A stretch of 64,000 nt of DNA, taken from the NCBI GenBank assembly GCA_037042915.1, contig CM073198.1:806001-870000 (forward strand), written 5' to 3'. The position numbers and the translations under genes were made by a program. The notes beneath the pieces were generated by a model, which ran no database searches, was not told the DNA's origin, and saw only the letters and a program-made list of their open reading frames with translations. The DNA comes from Auricularia sp. M13 (taxonomy: Eukaryota > Basidiomycota > Agaricomycetes > Auriculariales > Auriculariaceae). This document shows, in pieces, positions 42,569 through 55,400 of this stretch (positions are counted from its first letter, which is position 1; every line of letters begins with the position of its first letter).

Positions 42569-44755
42569 CTAAGCCGTCTTGCCCGTTCCCGTGCTCGAGC
42601 GACGCCTCTTGGCCGCTTCGCGAGGGTCCTCTGGCATCTCCTTGACAACGGGAACTCGGGCACGCCCACTCCGTCTGGGTTCCACGGGCGTGGTAGTCGG
42701 CGGGTCGGCGGTCTTTCGGGCGCGCTTTGCTGGCGGAGCTGTTGCAGGTGCGGCATCCCTGACCAATGTCAGTGCTTCGTCGCAAAGATAGTGATGAGTC
42801 TCACCCATCAGCTTTGCGCTTTTTCGCGTTCTTCTTGGTCGCGCCGGCGTCCACAGTCTCATCATCCGCCGACTGCATTTCAGTGCTAGCGGCCACCTTG
42901 CGCTTGTTTCCCCCGCCCTTCGACCCGGTCTTAGCTTTCTTGACCGGCTTGGGTTTCGCAGAGGCTTTGCGTGACGGCGCGATTGAGTCTCCTTCGTCGA
43001 CCACGTCGTCGACCACGCCTTCCCGATCAGGAACAACGTCACGTGCATCTGTCGGAGACGCTGCACGTGACGTCTGCGTTGAGCCAGCCGCGTCGTCAGC
43101 CCTTTCGCTGTCCACCTGGAACCCTGGAGCATCTGGGCCGGGGCTTGGCGCCTTGTCGTCGTCGCCCTCATGATCGTCCTCCGGTGCGGAACGTTGCTGG
43201 TGTTCGGCACCCTGCGACGGACGCGCAGGAGATTCGCCCTCACGGCGTGGACCGTCGCCAATGGTCTCATCGTCCTCCGTGGATCGGCGCTCTTCGTCTC
43301 CCTGCGGCGGACGCGCACGTAATCCTCCCTCAGGGCGTGGACTCTCCGCTGAAGGTTCTTGCGGCGGCTGCGGATCCTCGTCACGAGTAGGTGGGTCGTC
43401 GGAGCGCACGTCGTCCAGATTGAACTCCTCGCCTAGGATCTCCCGCGAAGTCTTCTTGCGCAGCCGCCTGCCCCTCGGCTTGGGAGTAGCGCTCCTGCTC
43501 CCGGAGTCGCCGTCGCGCTTCGCATCCGCGTCGTCTGCATCATCATCGTCCTCGGGTCGTACTTCGTTGTCTTGTTCGTCATGCACGTCTTTCTTCTTGC
43601 CCTTCGTCTCGCGCTCATGACACGCTATATCTTGTTAGAACGATAGCTGGACGTGCAAAAAAAACGCATACCCTGCAGGTATTCACGAGCATGAGCTTTG
43701 AACGCATCCATCGCGTCGAGGTATTCGTCAGTGTGCCTCCACATCGGCAGTTCTCCTCGAAGATTGTAGCGCGCATTACTGAGACTGCGAGAGCGCGTCA
43801 GGTCTTTCATCTACCTGTCCGTAATAAATCATTACTCACCCAGTATAGTCGACGGTGGTGTCGTCGATGCGGAACGCAATTTCGACCGAGATCATCGCGA
43901 CGCCCACTTGGCCGCCCCGGACGCGCTTCAGTAGTTTGGCGACATCGTCAACGAGCTTATCCCGGCGCCTATAACGTATCAGAGCACGGTCCCTGCGTCT
44001 GAGAGGCACACGCGGACGCACCGTTCGAGCCCTTCCGGAGATTTCCTAAGCAATGCCATTTCCTCCTTCGCAGCTGCTGCCTGAGCGATGAAGACTTCCT
44101 TCTCGTCAGCGCTGAGGTCGTCGTATAGTTGCTTCGCGGCCCGCTTGTTAAACGCTAGCTGGTTCTTGTTTCGCTGCTTGCGGTCCTGCGGGTTGTCGAG
44201 CTCGTCGTCCATCAGCTTGTTTCCGAGAGTGAAAACTTGATCCTTGTTCGCCTCGAGAAACAGATCCACTGCGGTCTTGGCCCTCTCTGGGGCGGTATTG
44301 GCGCGCGCAGGAACACCCGGGCCATCATCGGCACGAGTCTCTCCGTCTTGTTCTAAGCGATACATGTAGAACTCGCCAGCGTGCCAACCGCGTTCGTAGG
44401 TGTTTCTGAAGAATGAGTCCACCTTCTACAGAGACGTCAGCTCGTAGAAAAAATCGAAATCAACTGCTCGTACAGCATAGAGTTGACTAGGCTTCAAGTC
44501 AACATCGAAATGTTTTTTGTGGACTTGGTCCATAGGGTTTGCGAGTTTGCTGTCCTTAAACTCCTGCATCTTCTTCGCCTTGAACCTCTTCGCCTCCTCC
44601 CCCAGTCCCTCGTTCTTCATTTTCCCGTATTCGAGGATGGCCGGATAGAAAAAATCCTTGATCGCTTGCGACATCTTGCCCTTCGGGCCCGGCTTTCCCT
44701 TCTCCTTCTCCTTCGTCGTATTCGAGCGCGGTGGTGGAGACGAGGCTTCAGACAT
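42569..44755 (-). CDS. Cargo gene A2: helical N-terminus, acidic middle, basic tail
   Basis: Six exons on the minus strand: 44755-44474, 44425 to about 44023, then about 43971-43846, 43811-43676, 43626-42801 and 42755-42569; the first introns are 48-52 nt with normal sites and agreeing phase. The protein is roughly 640 residues. Residues 25-95 are Lys-rich helical (KMSQAIKDFFYPAILEYGK). The next 200 residues match A1 in order (KQLYDDLSADEKEVFIAQAAAAKEE; RDKLVDDVAKLLKRVRGG). The middle is acidic (RPEDDDDADDADAK) and the end basic (KRARK, RRSGRARVP, AAKRRRSS). TATAAA on the minus strand at 44834-44829 lies about 75 bases upstream. A chromatin or DNA-binding role is likely from composition only. 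Confidence 0.65.
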
Positions 44756-45046
44756 AGCGAATAAATTTGGCCGGAGCAGCGTTAAGGAAGTGGGGGACAA
44801 GCGAGTGCGCAACCGACGCCGGCGCGCTTTATATCAGTTGGCCCACCACGCCTGGAGCCACATGTGAGTCATAATGGTCCACCACGCATCGAAGCAGTTA
44901 CCGCGCGCGCATCTTTGTCGCACACCACGAATGGTGGGGCTCCCTCGCTTCATTGCGGCCCACGCCCCAACGTGGTTTCGAAAACCGTCCCGGCATTCGC
45001 GCGTCACCAGCTGCGAGAGGCCATGAACCACGATCGCATTATCAAT

Positions 45047-45556
45047 TCATTTCCGCATTACAACGTAGCAGGCTCTCCGCAGCCACAAGTTCCCCTTCCT
45101 TTCCCGCGTTATGCTTGCGCGCACTTCGCAACGCAGGTGCTTGCCGTCGCACTGCACCACGCGGCAGCATCTGAGACATAGATGGAATGGACAAAGACTG
45201 TTGCGGCGACGCGCTCTGCAGCGCAGACACGGCTTCCTTCCAGGCGTATGGCTCTTCCCCTCCGAAGACTCCCGTTCAGCTCGCCGCTGCGCTGCTGTCA
45301 ATGCAAACGGCAGGATTCGCATGCGCGGGGACATCTTGTTCCCTGTCTGAATGCGACGAGGCCGTGGTCAGAGCACTGCGTCTGCTCTTTAGTAATGATA
45401 TACAGGTACCCCGCGCGCTCACCTTGGCGACCTGTCCGTCAGTTAGCAACGGGTCTGTCCCGTTGTAGAAACTCCAGTCGCAGGACTCGCGCACGAATCC
45501 ACTGGGCATGTGATCGCCGGATGAATGGGCGCGACGAGGCGACTCTGCTTGGGCAT
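45047..45556 (-). pseudogene. Cargo gene B2: damaged cysteine-cluster protein
   Basis: Starts MPKQSRLVAP at 45556 and carries CPVDSC near residue 18 as in B1 (CPVTEC). It then needs a frame change to reach WSFYNGTDPLLTDGQ, an intron near 45382-45420, and another frame change before ILPFALTAAQ. The Cys cluster PCLRCRARRRNSLC, LCLRCC, VQC matches that of B1 in spacing. At least two one-base breaks make it a likely pseudogene, or point to sequence errors. It is divergent from C2 and upstream of A2 in the same direction, as B1 is to C1 and A1. Confidence 0.6.
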
Positions 45557-45781
45557 GCTGTCGTGGGGCAGAGGAGAAAGCTCACATCTGAGATTTATCC
45601 CGTGAGGATCCCACTGCGCGAAACGCATCAAATTTGACACGGGGTGGCTCACCACGCTGTTAAATAAATCCGTGGTGCGCCGCGCAATATCCGGAGCCAC
45701 ATCGCCGGACAATAAAGGGCGTCCCCTCTCCGGCTTCGTCTTTCTCCGCTTCATCTCACTCTGCCAAGGCTGTCGTTCTCC
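45557..45781. promoter_or_regulatory. Divergent promoter between B2 and C2
   Basis: 225 bases between outward-facing ATGs; the position is equivalent to 15236-15608 in element 1. No strong TATA was seen. Confidence 0.4.
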
Positions 45782-47031
45782 ATGGACAACGTACCTCGTG
45801 GCGCTCACGACGTCCCTCTCACGACGCCTCAAGACGCATTCTGCAACGTGTGCGACACTTCTCACGTTGCTCGCATCGCGCCCGATACTGCGCCTACTGC
45901 TGTCAAAAATCGCGTCGCTGTCCATGTCAGTGAATGCCTCATCTTTTCACTCGTCGACTCACCGTCGTCCAGTGCCCCACGCTTGGATACGTGGCTCGGT
46001 TCGAGCTCAAGTCTCACCGGCTCGAAGTCTTCCCTCAGTTCGTCGACGAAGTTCATCTCTCTCAGCCTCTCATTCGTACCCCCGCGCGAGAGGTTCGACC
46101 CTATCCGCGATATCGTCCGTACCACCGCCAGGGTGGGTATCCCCAGCCCGACATTCACATCGTCGCCGCTGGCCCAGCACGTGCGCAGCCCGACGCACCA
46201 CGTCAGTTACCCCCCGCAACGCGCGAAATCACCATCTCACTTGTCAAGACCAATCATGTGAGTTTCACGGCGCTCGGGAAATGCGTGTCTAATCATGCTC
46301 AGCACGTTACTCGCACGGTGAACCACGCTGTCTCACTCACCACATTTCGCTTGTCATCGCTTCCCCACCACGTTCTTCGGCAACTCGACTACGACGAAGC
46401 TGTGCCTTCAACTTTGGAGGTTCTCCTGGGAAACCAATGGCGCAAGTTACAACCTCACGTTGAAACCGATATCTCCGAGGTCCGCGGACAGAAACTTCTC
46501 CAGCTTCGGGCCATTTCCAAGGCGTTCCCCCTCACCTACGCGAGGGACATGGCCTTAGGGTTACGCACATTTTCCGTCACCTGCTTACACAACCCGGAGG
46601 CATCCCCTGCCGCGGTGTTCGACGTCGCGTTCGGAGGAACTCCGTGGCAAGACGAGCCATTCTTCAAAGCTCTTCAGCACTGGGAAAGTCTGGATCGCGA
46701 TATGCAGGACTATTTTTGCGCTGTGGAACGTGACGCTGGGTCCACTTGGGCTAGGGTTGTCGGCGCCGCCGACCATGCTCGGTTTACGGCTGCTGCGGCG
46801 AAGCACGCGAGCACGTCGACCTCGGCGCGCGAGAAACGCAAGCGTTTCGACAGCTCCGAGCCCGAGATTATCCCTAATCCGCCCCCTCACGTTCCCAAAG
46901 TGAAGCGCGAGCGACAAGACGAATTGCCGCCTCGTAAGAAGAAGCGCATCTCTGCCACGCGTTTCGTTCCGGTTGACGGTGACGATTCTGATGTACTTAT
47001 TGAGGATGTAATCGATGTCGACAGTCTGTAG
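45782..47031 (+). CDS. Cargo gene C2: partner of B2 (385 aa)
   Basis: Exons 45782-45925, 45973-46257 and 46303-47031, all phase 0; the second intron is 45 nt, so an unspliced form also stays open. Related to C1: same intron after 48-49 codons followed by Cys-Pro, and a matching LLQLRAISKAFPLTYARDM segment. The C-terminus is basic (REKRKRF, PRKKKR) and ends with VLIEDVIDVDSL, which resembles a SUMO-interacting motif. Function unknown; no damage. Confidence 0.75.
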
Positions 47032-47208
47032 ATGTATTTAGATCGTCTCTAATCACAATCCTCTTACTGCATGACGATCTCGAGCTCCTGACGGCGGATA
47101 ACACAGCTTTGTGAGCGTGGTGCACCATTCTATATACCACGCGCGTGGTGCCAACTTTCTGGTACATATACGACCAGATCTTCGCGGCGATTGTTCAACG
47201 TCTCCTCC

Positions 47209-47590
47209 ATGGCACGTACCCAAGCACCTCCCAGGCCTCCGAAGCGACACAACACGGCCCGCATGCGTACTGGCGGAATCCCGCCCGGCATTCGCGGTGT
47301 TGTCCACACTATCAATGCCCGGCGAGCGAAATCTGCGCGAACCCTCGGCCGAACCAAGCCTCTCACGCGCACTGAACATCGCCAATTCCAAGCGGACTGC
47401 GCTGCCGTCCAAGGTCATGGCTACGTCTACGTGAGTTCAGTACCTGTCTCGGGTTGATAGGATGTTTACCTTGGTACAGGATGAACAGACCGACCGTTTC
47501 GTGCTGTCATCAAACCAGACAGTGCCTTCATCCCAGCCGTCGGTGTCGACAACCGCGGATTCTGCGGATTCTGACCTTGCCGCTACTTGA
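47209..47590 (+). CDS. Small basic protein with H3-tail-like start (110 aa)
   Basis: Exons 47209-47430 and 47480-47590 (intron 49 nt, phase 0). The first 75 residues are very basic and Pro-rich (MARTQAPPRPPKRHN, TARMRTGGIPPG, RTLGRTKPLTR); the rest is acidic and Ser-rich, ending SDLAAT. The order MART, TAR, RTGG, P echoes the histone H3 tail, but there is no histone fold. It is co-oriented with C2, about 180 bases downstream. Confidence 0.55.
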
Positions 47591-48167
47591 AGATGATTCA
47601 CCAACTTTTGTCGTTGCTTTTGTTCCAGTCATGTCTGCATTTGACTTTCTGTCGCATGTCATTTCTGTTATGCATTGCAATCAATATGTATCTCATGTCT
47701 AACCGCTCGTCGACGCACGAAAAAAATTAATGCCATGCTTTCCCGCACTATGACTGTAGTTTGAAGCTCGACGGCCGGTTGCGCCTCGTTCACATTCTCA
47801 AGAATTCTGCTTAATTCTGTGGGCTATCTCCTGGAGGACCGTCGTAGCATACTATTGAATCAGCCTACAGACCAGAACCGCATAGTAGGCCCTTTCTCCC
47901 CCTTGCAAGTGTTTCAATACCTGCGGCCTTGCACGGTCTGCGCTTTCAAGGTGTCGCCCTGGACGTAGTTATCAAACATAGCACTGTGTGTACCAGTCGC
48001 GCGTACCGTAAGTCCAAGAAGCTGCATCGCAACTGTTGGCTTCTCCGGCGTTGTGGCCACAAGTCCAAGTTGCTTCGTGTCCATGAGCACGATATCGTGT
48101 GCACAGGTAGCGCCCACCTAACAACATTGCTTGAGGAAACGCAAGCGCGACACCCTGCACCGGCAGT

Positions 48168-48700
48168 ATGTCAACTCGAGGCGACAAACATGCAGAGCAG
48201 ACCGGTGCTGGACTCTTCCTGCTCACGCTGCCCACAGCGAGCGAGCCACGTCAGCAGACCTGGAGCTCTTCGCCGCTTGCGTTTGTAGCTGACGCAAGCG
48301 CCACGCGGCGGCGTAGGCGCTCACAGTCAGCTACTAGTACGGCGACTTGGTCGCGTCATTTGCCCGCCTGTCGGTGCCCAATGCCCAGTGCAAATGTCCT
48401 TATAATTTCTCCTCCATCCAATATGGAAGCCGCTAACGATGCCTGCGGTCTCTGTCTGGGTGCTCCAATGAAGGGTGTGCAGTGTGCAGGCAGCAGGTCG
48501 AGCAGCTCGTGCGCAGGAGTAAGCCATTTGAGTCCGTTGGCTCCGACTTGCCGCTCGCACCAGACTCTCACCTACTCCACGCGCTACATCCTTTGCACAC
48601 TAGACCTGAACTTTTTCTCCTGCTACCAAGTAGCCTTACTTCACCTCCATTTCCGGCCGATACCATGCCCAGGCATGCTAGGCCCGTGAAATAGCGAGCC
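48168..48700 (+). other. Cys-rich coding-like remnant, unresolved
   Basis: Fragments with CGLCLGAP and MCRQQVEQLVRR in different frames look like pieces of a RING-type or other zinc finger, but no splice model joins them. Treated as a possible gene remnant. Confidence 0.2.
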
Positions 48701-49790
48701 GCTCACTGATGTGTGGACGGCGCACGCGATCTGGTGCTGTTCTGTACAGCTCCTTTCCTGCGCAAAAAGGCCTGAGATCTCGAAAACTCTCCCTACATAT
48801 GCTACCAAGTAGCCTTTGTCGAAATGCCGAAGTGCAAACGCATTATCGGGCAAGTGCAAAAGCGTCGTCGCCGAAGTGCAAACGCGTTGTGCACGGCTTA
48901 TCGACCCGCGCTCCCTACTCCCTGTATATAGGCAAGCATTGCATGCTCTATAAGGCTATCATGGCGCAATGAAGCGCTCCCGCTGTACGAAACCATGTCT
49001 TTATCTGTAGCTAGAACTAGCAGAAAGTAAGCCTTTCATCGTCTTGCAAGCTCAGGTCGCGATACGATAACACCTTATGAGCGATGTTGTCGCCCTCGTA
49101 TCCTAGCAAGGCAATCACAGCATTATGCGCAGTGATGCAGGTATCGTGTGCAGGATCAGTCTTTCCGCGATGACCTCGAGATCACTCGCCGTATCGCACA
49201 GTACCTAGCACCTGGCACAATTACGAGGTACTTAATAACCGTATATGCGACAATCTCATGTCTGAAGTTTTTCAGTACCGTGCTTCGCTGGAAGCCTCTA
49301 GGTTTCCCAATGGTCCTCGACGCATGTGAAGGGATAGTCGTGGGGCAAAAGCTCATGGTGTGTTAGTCTTCTTCTTCGAGCCTCAGTTTCAGCTTAAGCA
49401 AGACAGCAGAATGATCACTGATTGCGTACTGCTCAAACTGCGGGGCATAATGCGGTGGAGAAATTTAGCACTGATTTGGTACCATTCACAGCTACGGCAC
49501 TGAATTCGTGATGTCCCAATGTTCGCATGTTGGGAGTTAAGAGGGCAATATCGAGGGGTCTCAGCAGTCTCAGCACACCTCCGGTCCCAGAACCTCGTTA
49601 CATTGAACCACTTTGAGATCTTTGAACTACAAAGTCTGCGAAGATGGAGATTCACGCTGACCCAGCGCGAGATTTCTAGCTCGAGTCTTCATCCTGAATA
49701 GCGAGGATTCCCCACATTAAGAAGCCCTCTTCAGTCTGTCTCCATGTAGCCAGTATCTCCCCCCCTTCTTTCCTGCCTCACTTTCTCAAA
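48701..49790. other. No gene seen
   Basis: About 1.1 kb without a convincing coding frame or repeat; probably cargo spacer and promoter of the next gene. Confidence 0.4.
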
Positions 49791-49942
49791 TATTGACCAA
49801 AAATTTCAGCAACACGCTCAGCGCTTCGGAGACTATTGATGAAGCGCCCGCCAGCAAGCGCCCGGCGCGGTTCCAGCCGCCGGTGCGTCGGACTTCTCGC
49901 GCGCGCTCTCTTGTCCGCTGCTGCTCACGACTTACATCGACC

Positions 49943-52101
49943 ATGGAGAACGAACACGAGAAACAGGAAGCAGCACATCACCCAATGGAGGAACTGGAGG
50001 AAGGCGAGCTGGAGGATGGGGAGATGGAGGAAAATGCGACCAAGTCGCCGTTACCGCGCACGGCGCCACCGGTGCCCAGCGCCTGTGGTGATCAGTCACT
50101 TCAGGCCGCGCGCCGTGGTGGGCTAGTGACCGAATCTGCCAACGTGCATGTTTCGGACGCCCGCGCCGCTGCACGCTCGCCGCGTGTACTAGCGCGCGAC
50201 GCAACCACACCAGCTGGTCGAGCAGACCAATTACCCACCCGCGCGCCTCCAACTGAACCGCGTGCCCTGCGAGGAGCTCCCCCCACCGCGCCGCGCGCAC
50301 TACGAGAGTCCAGCGCCGGCCATGTTGCCAACGTACCAAGTACGCCTCACGCACCGTGCTACGCCGCGCCGCCTACAGGCCCACGCCAGGCTAATCCAGC
50401 GTGGCATGGCTATTCTTCCGGGCAGCGTCGCCCCGCGAGTCCACACCACGATGCGCCGGCGGCGAAGCGCAAACGCCCACCACTGGAGTTCATCAACACT
50501 GTACCCGACGACCAAGGCGTCAAAATCCTGCGCCTGGAAACCCTCGTGCGCGAGAAAGAGAAGCAGATAGACGACCTCCAGTGGGCGCTGGCCGAGGCGC
50601 AGGCTCAGTTTCATATTTACAAGACGCGTGGACCGGATCATGTACGTCTCTCGTGCTCTATGGGTTATCAGCACTGACAGACTATGGGCAGTTCGACGTC
50701 AATCTGAATGAACACATGAAGAGGAAGTACTGGAAGCGCAACAATCCCGACCGCGCCAAGGACAACTGGCGTCTTGACCAGTTGTCAGACATCAGCGACG
50801 AGGAGTCCCCGTGTTCGTCAACACGCGCGGCCTCGCAGCCTTCCGCCGCCAACCGCGGGCCTATCCCAAACGACAAGGGGAACTGCGAGTCTTCTACGGG
50901 GGACATCTACACCGTCTATGACGCGCTCGATGAAGGCATGGACTCGTGCGCATTTGACGACGATACGGACGCCGACGGCGATGCGCCTGCGAATATGGAC
51001 ATGGTCGCTGGCGCGCGCGCTTTACGGAGCAGAATTAACGCTCGCGCCGACTCAGAGCGGGCATATGAGCCTTCAGCAGCTGCCCAGCAACTTTCGAGGC
51101 AGGAACTGTTGGAGAAAACTGCGGTCGTGCAATACGGACTTCGGTTCAGCTATACGCTGTCGCTCTGGCAGGAAAATGGCCGCTGGCTACCCGCGCCCCT
51201 CGGGCGGTTTGGACAGCCGTACTGGAAGGGGTCAGCCTGGGAAGACTTCGACCCAAGGCGTATATTCATGAAAGACGGCGCTGGGCGGGTAGCGCCCAAT
51301 TCGAAACGATTCCTCCAGCTCGCGCAGGACGCTGCCCGCATCGCATTTGTCTACCGCAGCGCCACGCAGCGACAGGTGGTCTCACTGGCGCTTCAGATCA
51401 AGCTCGGCCTAGTCAACGCGCACGAGCCCGACATGGTTAGCCTCTGCCGGTCGAATCCAAATCGCGTACCGATAGCAATTCGTCGACATTACAGGCGCAA
51501 CGCGCTGAAGGACATATTTTATACGGAGTACGACGCGGCGGACATCAGCAACCATATCATTCTATCATTGTCCGGCCCGCAGAAGACGCAGGATGGGTTG
51601 ACGGGCGAGACTATCACGAAACAGCGCGCCTGGCTGCAACTGGTCGAGATATTTATCCTCGACTGGCTTCCTCTGTTCGCCAATAGACTCGCCGACCCAG
51701 AAACACTGTTACAGGACATTGCACCGTGGCCAGTCGAGACGAACCTGGTTCAACGTCGCGACAACGACGATCAGCTGTACACAAAAATGTGGACGCATCT
51801 CACCCGCAACGGAGTGCCGCGTCGCTGCCTCTTACCAGGCGGCGACTTCTACGATTACATCAGGCGAGGTCGCGTCATGGAACTGGAGCGGAGGAGGTTG
51901 TCGACTGCCTTTGATGAGGTCTGGGGCGAGGGCGCGGCGACTCAGGAAGACAAAAGGGTTTGGGTTGGCGATAGACTGCCGTATGAACGAGTCCCTGAAG
52001 GATTTCCTGTTCTGCGCGTGAAAATGGGCGTGGAGAAGCAAAAGCAGTTGGCGACGAAATACAGAGAGCGCCGCAATTACCAGGGCTTCATACCCGTGTA
52101 G
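49943..52101 (+). CDS. Cargo gene of giant element 2: coiled-coil protein, 702 aa
   Basis: Two exons, 49943-50641 and 50692-52101, joined phase 0 by a 50-nt intron; no damage. The N-terminus is acidic (EELEEGELEDGEMEEN), then Pro/Ala/Arg-rich disordered sequence, a basic AKRKRPP patch, and a coiled coil (LRLETLVREKEKQIDDLQWAL) ending exon 1. Exon 2 has an acidic segment and a long globular helical domain (YGLRFSYTLSLWQENG, AFVYRSATQRQVVSLALQIK, VEIFILDWLPLF, GGDFYDYIRRGRVMELERRR). Not recognised; same strand as KDZ copy 2 just downstream. Confidence 0.75.
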
Positions 52102-52489
52102 ACTTCTGTACTTTACGCACATATGGTCGCATTTTCTTGTATTGCTAAATCCATCAAGAAGTTCATGACTTAAATTTCACAGTAAGTTGTACTGAACATG
52201 GAGCTTAAGATATAATATTTGGTCTGCATTGAGCGGAGACTACAAAGATCTTGGCGGCAGCTCCACCACGACTGAGACCGCGCACCACGTCTAGCTGCAC
52301 CACGCGACGGGCGACTGGCATGGCGGAACACGCTGGCGGAACAAGCCGCGGACTCGGCGCGCTCTCTCGCACTCCCCACCACCAGTACCGTCCGGCACGG
52401 CGAGAGGATAGAGATGAGGCAGACTACGCACATCGTCAGGGATGTTGTAACCTCAAGAGATGAAGGCACCGCGCGCAAACGGGGCGGGA

Positions 52490-55400
52490 GACCGAAACAA
52501 CGACTTCGCCGGCCAAGTCGCCGAGCAAGAAGCCGAGGCAGCGGACGGGAGGAGTGCGCATTTATCGTGACCAAGTCACCGTACCGTTCAAGCCAGCACC
52601 GAAGGCGAAGCCTCCCAAGGCGAAGCCGCCAGAGCCGGCCAAAGAACGACCGCGAGGGCCAGAGACTGGCCATGGCAAGGTATGGAATGGATAGCGCATG
52701 CGGAGCACGTCTCTCATCTATATTTACAGAAATCGCACGAGTCCAACGCGGAATATGAGATGCACCGCGTAGCTCTGATGGAGGCGATGTACGCACTTGA
52801 GTTCGACAACATGGTCGAAAGTGCGTGCAGCTGCGGCCGAGCTCCCAATGCCACTTGTCCCGCAGAAGAAGGTCTTCGCGTCTGGCGCTGCGTCGAATGC
52901 ATGGATCAAAGTCCTTGCTGCAAGGTCTGTCTCAAGGACCGCCACAAGCAATTTCCCTTCCACAAGGTTCAGAAGTGGAACGGTAAATTTTTCGACCGCG
53001 CTGCACTGAGGGACGTCGGTCTTGAGATTAATCTCGGACACGACGGAAATACTTGCCCGTCGCCGTCAAGGAAACGTGTGGTGGGGATGACCATCGGCGA
53101 CGTGACGGGTATCCACACCCTCAACGTCAACCTCTGCGGTTGTACGGGCATCGGCGAGGAGGAAGTTGGATTAGTCGAGCAATTGGTACACGCTCGCCTC
53201 TTCCCCGCGACATTTTCAAACCCGGAAACTGCGTACACGTTTCGCCTCATGGAACATTGGCACCTCGATATTCTTCAAGGAAAAAAGCCAGTGTACGACT
53301 ACTGGCTGAGCTTACAACGCCGGACGGGGCACGCGGCCACAGACTTGGTATGTTCATTCATTGCCGGCGTTCAGCACTCTGAAGTTGATTCGCAGAGCGG
53401 GTATCAGAACTTTTTGCGCTCAGGGCAGTATTGGCGAGACCTGACGTCGCGGAGGCACAGCGGCCAGGGACAAGGGATCGACGAATTCCTTCCTGATAAT
53501 CGCTACGCGGGCTCAGTTGCTATCGTATGCCCTACGTGCCCGGAACCGGGTTTCAACCTTCCCGACGACTGGAAGGAGAAGATACACGATCCAGCCGAAA
53601 GGTGAGCGAGCATCGTCCAAGTTCCATTGCGATGGATGAACGTATTGTGCAGGTGGAAGTTCATGAAGGTTCTCACCCTGGACGCGTCGTACAAAGCCTT
53701 TCTAAAGGACAAGCGAATGGATCTGGAGGACCGCTCTCTGAACGCCGGCAATGCGTACTTCACCGAGTACGAGGAGTTCCTGAAATATGAGGAAGACCAT
53801 GTCGCCGAGAAGGAGGTACGCGTGAGACAGAACGTCAGCTTCTCACTAACTGTCGCAATAGGAAAACGATGGACCGTGCCCCGGCGTCGACAGTATGCAT
53901 CGATCGGCAGGCGGGCGCAGCACAATTTTCTCAGGGGTAGCCGCAGTAGTGTGCAGACACGAAATGTTCTTCCCTCGCAGCATGATAAACTTGCGGACCG
54001 GCGAAAAGTACGTATTCCGATTAATTACTTGCGGACTAGATTGACGATGCCGCAGATTTGCCCTTCTGGATAAAGTGCTCATAAACGCATTGGGCCCTCG
54101 TCCCGAACCCTCACTTCCCTACTTTTTTTCTTCGGATCGTGGCTGCCAATTATCTATCAAAATCATCGATAGGTGGGCGAAAGAGTTCCCTGAGGACGCG
54201 TCGCAGGTGCACCGGAAGATCCTGGAGGATGTCGTATGGGCCATCCCGAAGCTTCACATTCACGGGCATAAGGAAGATTGCCAGTACCTCATGCATTTCG
54301 CGTATCTACCTGGCGGTGGCCGAACATGCGGCGAAGGCGTAGAACGTGTCTGGCCGGAGACTAACGCCACCGGCTTGATCAGCAAGGACGCCAACATTGG
54401 GCACCGCGAAGATATCTTGAACGATACCCACGGCGATTGGAATTTGAAGAAGCTTCTAGGAATGGGTGCGGGCGTTGTTCCTTCATGAACGCTGATCAGT
54501 GAACTGACTGCTTGCGACAGCGGCATCACTGCGCGACAAGGCAAAGACAGCTAGCAATCACATAAAGACTACGAAAGAGGCATTGGACCACTTCGCGTAG
54601 ACGCTGGACCCGGAGAAGATCAAGTCGTGGCATGAGCAGTATCCGAGCGAGCTTGGGGCACGTGACGCGACGGGGCACGTGACGAGCCGGTACCGCGCCG
54701 ACATGCAGAAAGGTTTGCTGCAAGCCTGGGTATGTTGTAAGAGACTGATCAATTACTAGTCCCGGGGAGGGAAGAGATACTGAGGATGGCGGAGAAAGAG
54801 GAATCGAAGCGAAACGGACGATGGGCCAAAGGCAAGGGGCCGATAAATCTGTTGCGGCGTCTCATCGACATAGAAGCAGAACAGTAAGCTCGTCGTCAGT
54901 TTATAACGCAAACTGAGACTTATCCCATCCGGTATGGTTAGACAAAAATTGAAGCAGCGCGTCAAACAGGCAGGAGCAACCGATACATGCGCCAAGCTCG
55001 CCATTGAGAAGCGCGCGTAAGTCTACGCGTGCAGATCAAATTGGTCCGCCCCTGGCAAAGGTTACATATGCAGGGAATCTCGGATCTACTCGTGGCGGAA
55101 GAAGAGTCCTCCGAGAACGTCGACGGAGAAGATCGGCCGGAGCAGGACACGCTACATTTACCGTCGGATTTCTCAAATGACGATCGAGCCACGTACGGGC
55201 TTGAGAAGCTGGCCGCGAAGGAGATGAAGATACGACGCTACCACGCCGAGGGAGAACTCCAGCAGATGAAGAACGCGATCCGAATCTATAACATGGACGT
55301 GCAGAAGAAAAAGCAGAACGTCTCCGGAGTCGCAGGTGGTACCCGGGCTCAGGAAAGGCTGAAAAAGGACACGAAGCGGCGAGACAAGCACATGAAACGC

